Assembly (NCBI RefSeq): GCF_040706535.1
Contig: NZ_JAPDRJ010000003.1
Span: 248,001-312,000, forward strand
Length of the DNA: 64,000 nucleotides
Source of the DNA: Lentisalinibacter orientalis
GTDB lineage: Bacteria > Pseudomonadota > Gammaproteobacteria > Steroidobacterales > Woeseiaceae
Direction: 5' to 3'
Numbering within the stretch: position 1 is the first letter of the stretch; each line of letters starts with the position of its first letter. The translations under genes and the position numbers were made by a program. Shown here in pieces: positions 1 to 7,496 of the stretch. The notes below the pieces were generated by a model. It saw nothing but the letters and a program-made list of their open reading frames with translations. It had not been told where the DNA came from and did not search any database.

Positions 1-405
1 CGCCGTATAACGCTCACCCCGCTGCACGTGGTCCACCGTGGTGGATTCCAGGCTGATCTCCTCCACGCCCAGCACGCTGGCCGGATCGAACAGCCCGGGT
101 GTAATCACCTTGCCGGCGGCGTCGATCCGCCGGGCCCCGGCCGGGATCTCGACGTCCGTACCCACGGCCGCAATACGCCCGTCCTCGATCAGCACCACGG
201 CCGGCGAGAGCGTGCCTTCGGGGCCCATCGTGTGGACCGTCGCGCCGGTGATCGCGACCGGGATATTGCCATTCGAACGGCCATTCGACCCGTCACTCGA
301 CCCGCCGTCCGAACCGGTGGCCGAGGCGACGACAGGGGCGGACATGGCAGCCGCGAGGCAGAGTGCCGTTAGCAGGCGTCCTCTCCGATGATTCGTGCGA
401 GTCAT
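1..405 (-). CDS. Amidohydrolase, N-terminal part (runs off window)
   Basis: The first 135 codons of a gene that continues past the left edge. It opens with a basic, hydrophobic signal-like segment (about residues 6-28), then a Gly/Ser/Asn-rich linker, then the start of an amidohydrolase composite domain (ITGATVHTMGPEG, VLIEDGRIAAVG, GKVITPGLFDP). In this superfamily those strands form the small beta-sandwich before the metal-binding TIM barrel, so the catalytic metal ligands lie outside the window. The ATG overlaps the TGA of the upstream amidohydrolase (ATGA), and an AGGAGG-like site precedes it, so the two are an operon. The position of the usual HxH motif reads 'GLFDP', so this copy may lack the first metal ligands. 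Substrate is unknown. Confidence 0.8.
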   Translation of the reverse strand, partial: MTRTNHRRGRLLTALCLAAAMSAPVVASATGSDGGSSDGSNGRSNGNIPVAITGATVHTMGPEGTLSPAVVLIEDGRIAAVGTDVEIPAGARRIDAAGKVITPGLFDPASVLGVEEISLESTTVDHVQRGERYTA

Positions 406-1772
406 TCCGGGCCTCCTGTCCGCCGAGTGGTGCCGAGCGTGAAATCCGTGACCGGCTGGCGCCCGGGGTCCGTGCGGTCGTAGACCAGCGCGCCGTCGAT
501 GTAGACCTCGTCGGCCCGCGTATACACGCTGAACGGGTCGCCGCTCCAGATCACGACGTCCGCCATCTTGCCGGCCTCCAGCGTGCCGGTGACGTCGTCG
601 ACGCCGAGGGCGCGGGCCGCGTTGCGGGTGAGCCAGGTCATGGCCACCTCGGGCTCGACCGGGATGCCGGCCCGGTTGGCCGCTGCCATGGCCTTGGCGG
701 CCTCCTGGTTCAGGCGCTGTATCCCCTCGTCGGAATCGGAATGGATAATCGCACAGCCGCCCGCCGCGTCCACCAGCGGACCGTTCTCCCGCACCGCGTC
801 GTAGGCTTCCAGCTTGAAACCCCACCAGTCCGCCCACACGGCGGCGCAGGCATCGTGCTCGGCCAGCAGATCGGCGATCTTGTACGCCTCCACGGCGTGG
901 TGGAAGGCGGTGACGCGGTAGCCGAACTCCTCCGCCACATCCAGCATGATCGCCATCTCGTCGGCGCGATAACAATGGTTGTGCACGAGTATCTCGCCCC
1001 GCAGCACACCGGCGAGCGTCTCCAGGCCCAGGTCCCGCGCCGGCGGCTCCCCGTCACCCGCTGCCGCTGCCTCCAGCTTCTCCAGATACGCGGCGGCCTC
1101 GATCCACGCCCTGCGATAACCCGCCACATTACCCATCCGGGTGGACGGCGCCTGGTTGCGTTCTCCGTACACCCCTTTCGGATTCTCGCCGCAGGCCATC
1201 TTCAGGCCGTGCGGAGCGTCCGGGAATTTCATCTGCTGGACCGTGCGGGAGGGGACGTTCTTTAGCGTGACGGTGCGCCCGCCGATCAGATTTGCCGAGC
1301 CGGGCAGGATCTGCAGCGTCGTGACGCCGCCCGCGAGTGCGGTGGCAAAGCCGGGGTCCTGGGGCCAGACCGCATGCTCCGCCCACACCTCGGCCGTCAC
1401 CGGCGCGGTCATCTCGTTGCCATCCGAATGGGCGGCCAGGGCCGGCGAGGGATAGACACCGAGGTGGGAGTGCACGTCGATGAGGCCCGGGGTCACCCAG
1501 CGCCCCTCCGCTTCCACGACGCGGGCGCCCCGGGGCGCGTCGAGCCCGCTGCCGACTGCCGCCACCAGCCCGTCGCGCAGGACCACGTCGGCCTCTTCGA
1601 GCCGCTGGCCGGTCCCGGTCAGGACCGTGGCGCCGCGGATGAGCACCGGCCCGGCGGAAGGCGGTTCGTACGTGGAGTCGTAAGGCCGCGGCTGCGGGGC
1701 CTCGTCGGCGCCGCAGGCCGCGAGCAACAGGGCCGCACAGGCGGCCGAGAGCGTTTTCCAACCGGCTTGCAT
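402..1772 (-). CDS. Amidohydrolase, imidazolonepropionase-like, lipoprotein
   Basis: A 456-residue metal-dependent hydrolase. The chosen start gives a lipoprotein signal peptide ending in LLLAAC (Cys20) and is preceded by GAGGA. A longer reading frame upstream lacks these signs. The small beta domain (VLIRGATVLTGTG) is followed by the HSH metal motif at residues 101-103, the core of the TIM barrel, and the C-terminal strand (GTLEAGKMADVVIWSGDPF) typical of imidazolonepropionase/dipeptidase-like amidohydrolases. It is probably anchored in the periplasm. Amidohydrolases of this kind are often found as tandem pairs, as here. The family is known, but the substrate (peptide, cyclic amide or lactam) cannot be inferred. 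Confidence 0.88.
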   Translation of the reverse strand: MQAGWKTLSAACAALLLAACGADEAPQPRPYDSTYEPPSAGPVLIRGATVLTGTGQRLEEADVVLRDGLVAAVGSGLDAPRGARVVEAEGRWVTPGLIDVHSHLGVYPSPALAAHSDGNEMTAPVTAEVWAEHAVWPQDPGFATALAGGVTTLQILPGSANLIGGRTVTLKNVPSRTVQQMKFPDAPHGLKMACGENPKGVYGERNQAPSTRMGNVAGYRRAWIEAAAYLEKLEAAAAGDGEPPARDLGLETLAGVLRGEILVHNHCYRADEMAIMLDVAEEFGYRVTAFHHAVEAYKIADLLAEHDACAAVWADWWGFKLEAYDAVRENGPLVDAAGGCAIIHSDSDEGIQRLNQEAAKAMAAANRAGIPVEPEVAMTWLTRNAARALGVDDVTGTLEAGKMADVVIWSGDPFSVYTRADEVYIDGALVYDRTDPGRQPVTDFTLGTTRRTGGPE

Positions 1773-1889
1773 CGTTTTCCTCGGGGTCGGATGGGAGCGC
1801 CAGATCCTAACATGACGACGGCCCGGCACCGCCTTCCCCAACGACGGGTCCGGCGTGTCAGCGAGCGGAGCGGGCCGCCTTGACGGCTG

Positions 1890-2693
1890 TCAATCGGTCC
1901 CGGCTTCGGTATCTCCGTCGGCGGCAGCGCCGTGGCGACCGGCGCCGGCCGCGAAACGCCGGGCACCGGTCGAACTCTCGCCACTGTCCAGGGTGGCGCG
2001 GCCGAGGGCGAATTCCAGCGCCATCGCGCCGTCTTCATCCAGGCTCCATTGCCGCAGCGCGCTCAGGCGGTCGTTCCTGAGACAGGTCTGCGGCGCCGCG
2101 CCGAGCTCCCTGGCGAGCGCCATCGCCTCGCTGACGGCCTGACCGGGCCCCACCAGCCGATTGACCAGCCCGAAATCCGCCGCCTCCTCCGCGCCGACGC
2201 CGCGCCCGGTGAGGATCATGTCCAGCGCCCGGCTCTGGCCGATCAGGCGCGGCAGGCGCACCGTGCCGCCATCGATGAGAGGCACGCCGAAGCGCCGACA
2301 GAAGACGCCGAAGACGGCGTCGCGGCTGGCCACCCGCAGGTCGCACCAGAGCGCGAGCTCCAGTCCCCCGGCGACCGCATGGCCTTCCACCGCGGCGATC
2401 ACCGGTTTCGTGAGTTGCAGGCGCGTCGGTCCCATGGGTCCCGGACCGTCCGCCGCCACCCGGTTGCCGGTGCCCGCGGCGAAGGCCTTCAGATCGGCGC
2501 CGGCGCAGAAGCAGCCGCCGGCCCCGGTCAGCACCGCCACCCGTGCCTCCGGATCCCGTTCGAACGCTTCGAAGGCGGCCAGCAAAGCGGCCGCCGTATC
2601 CCGATCGACGGCATTGCGATGGGCGGGTCGATTCAGGGTCACCAGCGTGACGTAGTCCTCTCGCTCCACCAGCACGCTCGAGTTTTCTGTCAT
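1890..2693 (-). CDS. Enoyl-CoA hydratase/isomerase family protein (crotonase fold)
   Basis: A 267-residue crotonase-fold protein. It shows the CoA-binding and oxyanion-hole signatures: NRPAHRNAV near residue 21, CAGADLKAF, and EGHAVAGGLELAL. The region that normally holds the two catalytic glutamates reads FGVFCRRFGVPLIDGG: the first Glu is absent and the second site is Asp. That pattern is seen in a subgroup annotated only as crotonase-like, so hydratase activity is not assured. The start overlaps the stop of the upstream permease (ATGA). The same frame stays open far upstream, but that part is out of frame with the permease and is not coding. It probably acts on an acyl-CoA in the cytoplasm. 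Confidence 0.85.
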   Translation of the reverse strand: MTENSSVLVEREDYVTLVTLNRPAHRNAVDRDTAAALLAAFEAFERDPEARVAVLTGAGGCFCAGADLKAFAAGTGNRVAADGPGPMGPTRLQLTKPVIAAVEGHAVAGGLELALWCDLRVASRDAVFGVFCRRFGVPLIDGGTVRLPRLIGQSRALDMILTGRGVGAEEAADFGLVNRLVGPGQAVSEAMALARELGAAPQTCLRNDRLSALRQWSLDEDGAMALEFALGRATLDSGESSTGARRFAAGAGRHGAAADGDTEAGTD

Positions 2694-3535
2694 GACGGCC
2701 ACACCTCCATGCCGAGTCGAATTCCCGTGACGACCAGGAACACCCCGAACAGCCGGCTGAGCCACCGCCGGCTCAGCCGGTGCGCCACGGCGGCCCCCAG
2801 GGGCGCCATGAGGATGGTCGCCGGGATGATGAGCGCCACCGCCAGCAGGTTGACGTAGCCCAGGCTGAACGGCGGCCGGCCCGGCTCGTCCCAGCCTGCG
2901 AGCACATAGCCCACGGTGGCAGGCAGGCTGATCACGAACCCGAGCAGCGCCGCGGTGCCCACGGCACGGTGGATGGCCTGGTTGAACAGGCTCAGGGCGG
3001 TGACGCCGAAAGTACCGCCGCCGATACCCATCAGCGTGGACAAGGCGCCGATCGAAAACGGCAGGGAAAGCGCGGGACCGCCGCGGGGCACTCCGTCTCG
3101 CAGCACCACGTCGTCCAGCGGCAGCCACATCTTCACGCCGAAGATGACGGCCATGACGGCGAAGATGGCAGTGAGGGTATCGCTGTGCAGGCGATCGGCG
3201 ATGAGCACGCCGGCACAGGCACCGAGGAAGACGGCGGGAGCCCAGCGACGCGCCAGTTCGACGTCGACCGATCCTCGCCGCCAATGGGCGCGGCTCGAGG
3301 ACAGCGACGTCGGGATGATCGTGGCAAGCGAGGTCGCCACCGCGACGTGCATCGTCACCGCCCCGGCGGTATCGGTGGCGGCGAGGGCCACCAGCAGCGC
3401 GGGGACGATGATGATGCCGCCGCCGATGCCGAGCAGCCCGGCCAGGAAGCCGGCGACGATGCCGGCGGCGAGCACGGGCAATGCGAGTGTCAGAAGCTCG
3501 GGGCCCATTGCGGCCATCGTGTCCATCGCCTCCAC
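2690..3535 (-). CDS. Sulfite exporter TauE/SafE family permease
   Basis: A 281-residue integral membrane protein with about 8 hydrophobic segments and two related halves, each with the glycine-rich signature of the TauE/SafE family (GLLGIGGGIIIVPALL near residue 33; LMGIGGGTFGV near residue 168). Family members are anion permeases linked to sulfite, sulfoacetate or taurine traffic, but most are uncharacterised. The start is ambiguous. A GTG at 3535 has GGAG four bases upstream. In-frame ATGs lie at 3526 and 3517, with a GGAGG just before them. It is translationally coupled to the downstream crotonase gene by ATGA. Confidence 0.85.
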   Translation of the reverse strand: MEAMDTMAAMGPELLTLALPVLAAGIVAGFLAGLLGIGGGIIIVPALLVALAATDTAGAVTMHVAVATSLATIIPTSLSSSRAHWRRGSVDVELARRWAPAVFLGACAGVLIADRLHSDTLTAIFAVMAVIFGVKMWLPLDDVVLRDGVPRGGPALSLPFSIGALSTLMGIGGGTFGVTALSLFNQAIHRAVGTAALLGFVISLPATVGYVLAGWDEPGRPPFSLGYVNLLAVALIIPATILMAPLGAAVAHRLSRRWLSRLFGVFLVVTGIRLGMEVWPS

Positions 3536-3623
3536 GGGACTCCGTCGGGCTGTGCGCGGGAGTCACGGAGGATGCCCGAGGCCGGGCCTCATTGAAAGCG
3601 CCGAGCGCGTCGGCGCGCCCCGA

Positions 3624-4226
3624 TCAGCTGCGCCCGGACTCCCCCAGCAGCGCGCGTCTGAGGTCGGCCGCCCGCGCCTCCGGATGCAGCCAGATGGACA
3701 GAAAGGCGGGTCCGAAGTCGGGCTCCGCCACCTCGCCGGTCTTCTCGCCGTTGTGATAGAAGACGGTACGCTCGTCGGGCAGCACGAGGCACGACAGCGT
3801 GTCGCCTTCCCGGACGTCGGGCAGCAGCTGCTGCAACCAGCCGAACCAGCGCGGCGGCGCCTCCACACCGAGGCGATCCCACTCCTCCCGGGCGATATCG
3901 ATCAGCTTCGATGCGCTCACGTCGCGGTGGTAGTAGATCTCGAAGCGGGCCCGCTCGGTGTCCGTCCAGTCACTGAAGCGGCCGGTCTCGGTCGCGAAGG
4001 AGGCATGGTAGACGCGCAGGCCGAACCAGTTGTACTCGCCCTGGCCGACCACCTCGAGGCCGTCCGTTGCCGGCCCGTCCGACGCGTCGGCGTCGGCTAC
4101 AGCCTGACCGGTCGCCAATACCATTGCCAATAACATTGCCGTAAAGATCAGGGGCAGCGACGCCAGCCCCGATAACACGCGCCGGCGCGCTTGCGCCGCC
4201 GCCGGGATTCGCCCGATTGCATCCAT
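3624..4226 (-). CDS. Chalcone isomerase-like exported protein
   Basis: A 200-residue protein with an N-terminal hydrophobic signal segment (about residues 16-42) and a bacterial chalcone-isomerase-like domain (GLEVVGQGEYNWFGLRVYHASF, RFEIYYHRDVSASKL, GDTLSCLVLPDERTVFYHNG). In plants the fold isomerises chalcones or binds fatty acids; the bacterial periplasmic members have no agreed reaction. The start at 4226 is chosen because GAGGAG lies 9 bases upstream. It is divergent from the fatty acid desaturase, with about 120 bp between them that must hold both promoters. A role in lipid handling is possible, but this is inference. Confidence 0.8.
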   Translation of the reverse strand: MDAIGRIPAAAQARRRVLSGLASLPLIFTAMLLAMVLATGQAVADADASDGPATDGLEVVGQGEYNWFGLRVYHASFATETGRFSDWTDTERARFEIYYHRDVSASKLIDIAREEWDRLGVEAPPRWFGWLQQLLPDVREGDTLSCLVLPDERTVFYHNGEKTGEVAEPDFGPAFLSIWLHPEARAADLRRALLGESGRS

Positions 4227-4348
4227 AGTGCCGGTCTCCTCGAAACCATGCGGTACCATGCCGCTTCCCTACGAGGATTCGACAAGGCGGCGACGGCGGA
4301 TGCAACCACCCCGCCGGACCGGCGCAAAGACTGGCAGAGGAGAGAGCA

Positions 4349-5209
4349 TTGACGGCTGCGCAGAAGCAGGCCCGCGCCGTACTGGTCGGCATGGGCATCT
4401 TCCACCTCGGCTGCCTGGGGGCGTTCTGGACTGGCGTCAGCCCGGCCGCGCTGACGGCGGCGCTGATCCTCTACCTCGTGCGCGGTTTCGGCATCACGGC
4501 CGGGTATCACCGGCTGCTGGCGCACCGGTCGTTTCGCGCCGGCCGGCCGGTGCAGTTCATGCTGGCTCTCGCAGGCAGTCTCGCCACCCAGGGCGGCCCG
4601 CTCTGGTGGGTGGCCCACCACCGCAGCCATCACCGCTACACCGAGACGGACCGGGACATCCACTCGCCGCGGACCCAGGGTTTCTGGCGCTCGCACATGG
4701 GCTGGATGCTGTCCGCCGAGAGCTTCCGCGAGAACGGGGCGAATGCCAGGGACCTCTACCGCGTGCCGGAGCTGAAATTCCTGCAACAGCACTATGTCTG
4801 GATCGTGCTCGGCCAGGGCGCCGCCATCTATGCCCTCGGCGCAGGACTGGCCGCGCTCGGCGTGGATACCTCCGGAGCGCAGATGCTCGTCTGGGCGTGG
4901 TTCATCGCCACCGTGGCCCTGTGGCACGCGACGTTCATGGTGAACTCGGTCTGCCACCTCTGGGGCAGCCGCCCGTTCGACGCCGGCGACACCAGCACCA
5001 ATAACTGGCTGGTGGCCGCGCTGGCGCTCGGCGAGGGCTGGCACAACAACCACCACAAGTTCGCCTACTCGGCCCGCCACGGCCTCGAATGGTGGCAGTT
5101 CGACCTGACCTGGGTCCTGCTGCGGGGGATGGAGAGGCTGGGCCTGATCTCCGACGTCAGGCTGCCGCGGCGGCGCATGCTGGAACGCGCCCGCGCCGCG
5201 GCCGGCTGA
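4349..5209 (+). CDS. Fatty acid desaturase (delta-9 acyl-CoA/acyl-lipid type)
   Basis: A 286-residue membrane-bound diiron desaturase. All three histidine boxes are present: HRLLAHRSF (HxxxxH, residue ~50), HHRSHH (residue ~90) and HNNHH (residue ~231), with hydrophobic segments between them. The length is typical of bacterial DesC-like stearoyl desaturases, which put a cis double bond into C16/C18 acyl chains to keep membranes fluid. The start is a TTG preceded by GAGGAG at good spacing; no better ATG exists upstream. An unusual start codon with a strong ribosome site may tune expression. The gene is monocistronic, followed within about 110 bp by the convergent ccm operon. Confidence 0.9.
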   Translation: MTAAQKQARAVLVGMGIFHLGCLGAFWTGVSPAALTAALILYLVRGFGITAGYHRLLAHRSFRAGRPVQFMLALAGSLATQGGPLWWVAHHRSHHRYTETDRDIHSPRTQGFWRSHMGWMLSAESFRENGANARDLYRVPELKFLQQHYVWIVLGQGAAIYALGAGLAALGVDTSGAQMLVWAWFIATVALWHATFMVNSVCHLWGSRPFDAGDTSTNNWLVAALALGEGWHNNHHKFAYSARHGLEWWQFDLTWVLLRGMERLGLISDVRLPRRRMLERARAAAG

Positions 5210-5289
5210 TCCGGCTGACCCACCTGACGGATCGGCCGTCAGTCGAGCGACAATTCGATCGACGACTGAGCGACGGTTGATAGGGGAAA

Positions 5290-5308
5290 GGCCGGCGATC
5301 TGCCGGCC
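5290..5308 (-). terminator. Candidate terminator of the ccm operon
   Basis: A perfect 7-bp stem (ggccggc / gccggcc) with a 5-base loop lies 11 bases beyond the ccmI stop. On the minus strand the stem is followed by TTTCCCC, a short T-tract. It sits between the convergent desaturase gene and ccm operon and could serve both. Confidence 0.5.
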
Positions 5309-5318
5309 GGAAAGCGTC

Positions 5319-6473
5319 CTAGCGGCCGACGACCTGGTCGATCACGAGCCGCGCCGTCTCGCCGCTGTCCATGCGGTAGGTGGTCTCGCCGATCAGGTCA
5401 CCCTCGCTCTCGCTGATCGAGCCGCCTTTCGCGACCCGGGCCACCAGCTCGACTTCCTCCTGGGTGGAGATCTGTCGTCCCGCCATCATGGCATTGGCGT
5501 CGCTGAGCGTGATGGACAGCGGCAGATCGCCGGCCCGGAGGCGCACGGCCGCGATCGGCGGTCCGCCGACGCCCGGCGTACGCGCGAAGACGAACAGCGG
5601 CGCATCGGCGGGCGCCTGGGAGGCGAGTTCCGGGCTCAGCGTCACCTGCAGCGGGACCGTGCCCGGCGTGACGTCGGCGGCAGGGACCGGCGGCGCCGCA
5701 GGCTCGGGTTCGGGCTCGGGCTCTGGCTCGACAGCGGCGGCAGGCGCCGCTTCCTGCGACGGCATCTCTGCCGCGGCCGCCATCGGCGCCCCGGCATCGC
5801 CCTCCCCGGCACCCGCGGCGGCACGCAGCTCGCGAATATTGCTCTCGAGTATCTGACGCACGTCGTCCGGCGGCGCAGTATCCAGGATTTGCTCCCAGCG
5901 GTCCGCGGCGAGCAGCCGCTCGCCCCGGTTCGCCGCCGCCAGACCCGCATACCAAAGCGCCCGGGCATTGTTCGGCGCCAGCTGCAGCGCGTTCTCGAAC
6001 AGCTGACCCGCACGTCCCGTGATGGCCGTGCTGTCGGCGAACAGGATGGCCTCGCCGAGATCGAGCATCACGGCCGGATCGTCGTCGGCCAGTTCGTAAG
6101 CGCGCTCGAAGGCCCGTGCCGCCTCCCGGTAACGTTCCTGCGCGCGATAGCTGCGGCCGAGGAATTTCCAGCCTTCGACGTCGTCCGGATTTTCCTCCAG
6201 GCTGGCGGCCAGCTCCGCGATGGCATCCTGTGCGTCGCTCGCGTGCGGATTGTCGTTCGTCCCCGCCGAGGCGAGGACGCTGTCGAAATCGTAATCGCTC
6301 AGGTACACATAGGTGCCCACCGAGGCACCCAGGAAGGCCACGGCGACTACGGCCGCGAACCCGGCGGAACTGCCGTTGCTGCCCTCGCTGCCCTTGCGCA
6401 GCACCAGGTAGAGGGGGGCCGCTGCAACCAGCGCCATCAGGCCGGCTATGGCCCAGAAGATCGTCGTTGTCAT
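5319..6473 (-). CDS. ccmI: Cytochrome c maturation protein CcmI (TPR)
   Basis: A 384-residue membrane-tethered chaperone that presents apocytochrome c to the haem ligation complex. A single N-terminal membrane helix (residues ~5-26) leads to TPR-like helices around residues 100-235 (for example DDVEGWKFLGRSYRAQERY). A Pro/Glu/Ala linker with a PEPEPEPEP run follows, and then a C-terminal beta domain (VTLSPELASQAPADAPLFVF to the end) as in CcmI/CycH proteins. It has one membrane helix where some CcmI proteins have two. It is the last gene of ccmABCDEFGHI and lies 46 bp after ccmH. Confidence 0.9.
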   Translation of the reverse strand: MTTTIFWAIAGLMALVAAAPLYLVLRKGSEGSNGSSAGFAAVVAVAFLGASVGTYVYLSDYDFDSVLASAGTNDNPHASDAQDAIAELAASLEENPDDVEGWKFLGRSYRAQERYREAARAFERAYELADDDPAVMLDLGEAILFADSTAITGRAGQLFENALQLAPNNARALWYAGLAAANRGERLLAADRWEQILDTAPPDDVRQILESNIRELRAAAGAGEGDAGAPMAAAAEMPSQEAAPAAAVEPEPEPEPEPAAPPVPAADVTPGTVPLQVTLSPELASQAPADAPLFVFARTPGVGGPPIAAVRLRAGDLPLSITLSDANAMMAGRQISTQEEVELVARVAKGGSISESEGDLIGETTYRMDSGETARLVIDQVVGR

Positions 6474-6519
6474 AAGTTCACCGGGCCGGGGACCGGCCGC
6501 TCTGTCTAGCTTTCATCGT

Positions 6520-6936
6520 CTAGCTTTCATCGTCGATGGGGAGGCTGGTGCGCCGCTGGATCACCCGGAACAGCACGAACCCGGCAACGAGCAGCAGCAG
6601 GACGGGAGCGCCCCACAGCAAGGCCGTGCGTTGGTCGAGCGGCGGCCGGTACAGCACAAACTCGCCGTAGCGGTCGGTGAGGAAGACCAGAATCTCGTCG
6701 TTCGACTTGCCCTCGGAGATCATCTCGCGGATCTCCCGGCGGAGATCTTCGGCCAGCATCGCGTTCGAGTCCTTGATGGACTGATTCTGGCAAGTGGCGC
6801 AGCGGATCTCGTCGATGAGCTCCTCGTAGCGGGCCTGCGTGGCCGGATCCTCGAAGGCCGGGCCTTTGTCGATGGCGAAAGCCGACACCGTCAGCGCCAT
6901 GAGGAGCGCCAACCAACCTGTTTTGAGCAATTTCAC
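6520..6936 (-). CDS. ccmH: Cytochrome c maturation protein CcmH (CcmL domain)
   Basis: A 138-residue periplasmic thiol oxidoreductase anchored at both ends. An N-terminal signal/anchor (residues ~5-22) precedes the family motif RCATCQNQSI (CxxC), and a C-terminal membrane helix (LLWGAPVLLLLVAGFVLF) follows. CcmH reduces, or forms mixed disulfides with, the apocytochrome CXXCH cysteines. The start is taken as a GTG that overlaps the ccmG stop (GTGA); the longer frame upstream would read through ccmG. The TPR part found fused in E. coli CcmH is a separate gene here (ccmI). Confidence 0.92.
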   Translation of the reverse strand: MKLLKTGWLALLMALTVSAFAIDKGPAFEDPATQARYEELIDEIRCATCQNQSIKDSNAMLAEDLRREIREMISEGKSNDEILVFLTDRYGEFVLYRPPLDQRTALLWGAPVLLLLVAGFVLFRVIQRRTSLPIDDES

Positions 6937-7496
6937 GAACCTGATTTCCTGGCCTCGGATGTCCCGGTCTCGGTTTTCCTCGCCTCGGCGATCCGCGGCT
7001 CGAATTCCTCGCGCCACACCTGCGGGGTCAGCGGGCTCACGTGTTTGTAGATTACGCGCCCCTCCCGGTCGAGCAGGAAAGTCTCCGGCGCGCCGTAGAC
7101 CCCCCAGTCGATGCCCACCCGGCCGTCGCCGTCGAAGGCATTGGCCGTATACGGGTTGCCCAGATCGCGCAGCCAGCGCAGTGCTGCCGGCCGCTCGTCC
7201 CGCCAGTTCAGCCCGTAGATGGGGATGGTACCGGAACGCGCAAGGGCCATCAGGAAATTATGCTCCTGACGGCAGGCTACGCACCAACTCGCCCAGACGT
7301 TGACCAGCGCCACCTCGCCGCGGATGTCCGTGTCGGACACGGTCTCCTCCGGGTTGCTGAGTTCCGGCAGGGTGAAGGTCGGCGAATCCCGCCCGATCAG
7401 CGGCGAGGGCAGCTCGCCCGGGTCCTTGCCGAGACCCGCCATCAGGGCGATCAGCAGCCCCAGGAATACGGCAATGGGTAGGATGTAGCGAATCAT
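6933..7496 (-). CDS. ccmG: Thiol:disulfide interchange protein CcmG/DsbE
   Basis: A 187-residue thioredoxin-fold protein held in the membrane by an N-terminal helix (residues 4-22). The redox site is WCVAC near residue 71. The cis-proline region (YGAPETFLLDREG) and the acidic CcmG-type insert are present. It reduces the apocytochrome or CcmH disulfide before haem attachment. The last 20 residues are a charged tail (ARKTETGTSEARKSG) beyond the usual domain end. ATGA overlap with ccmF. Confidence 0.93.
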   Translation of the reverse strand: MIRYILPIAVFLGLLIALMAGLGKDPGELPSPLIGRDSPTFTLPELSNPEETVSDTDIRGEVALVNVWASWCVACRQEHNFLMALARSGTIPIYGLNWRDERPAALRWLRDLGNPYTANAFDGDGRVGIDWGVYGAPETFLLDREGRVIYKHVSPLTPQVWREEFEPRIAEARKTETGTSEARKSGS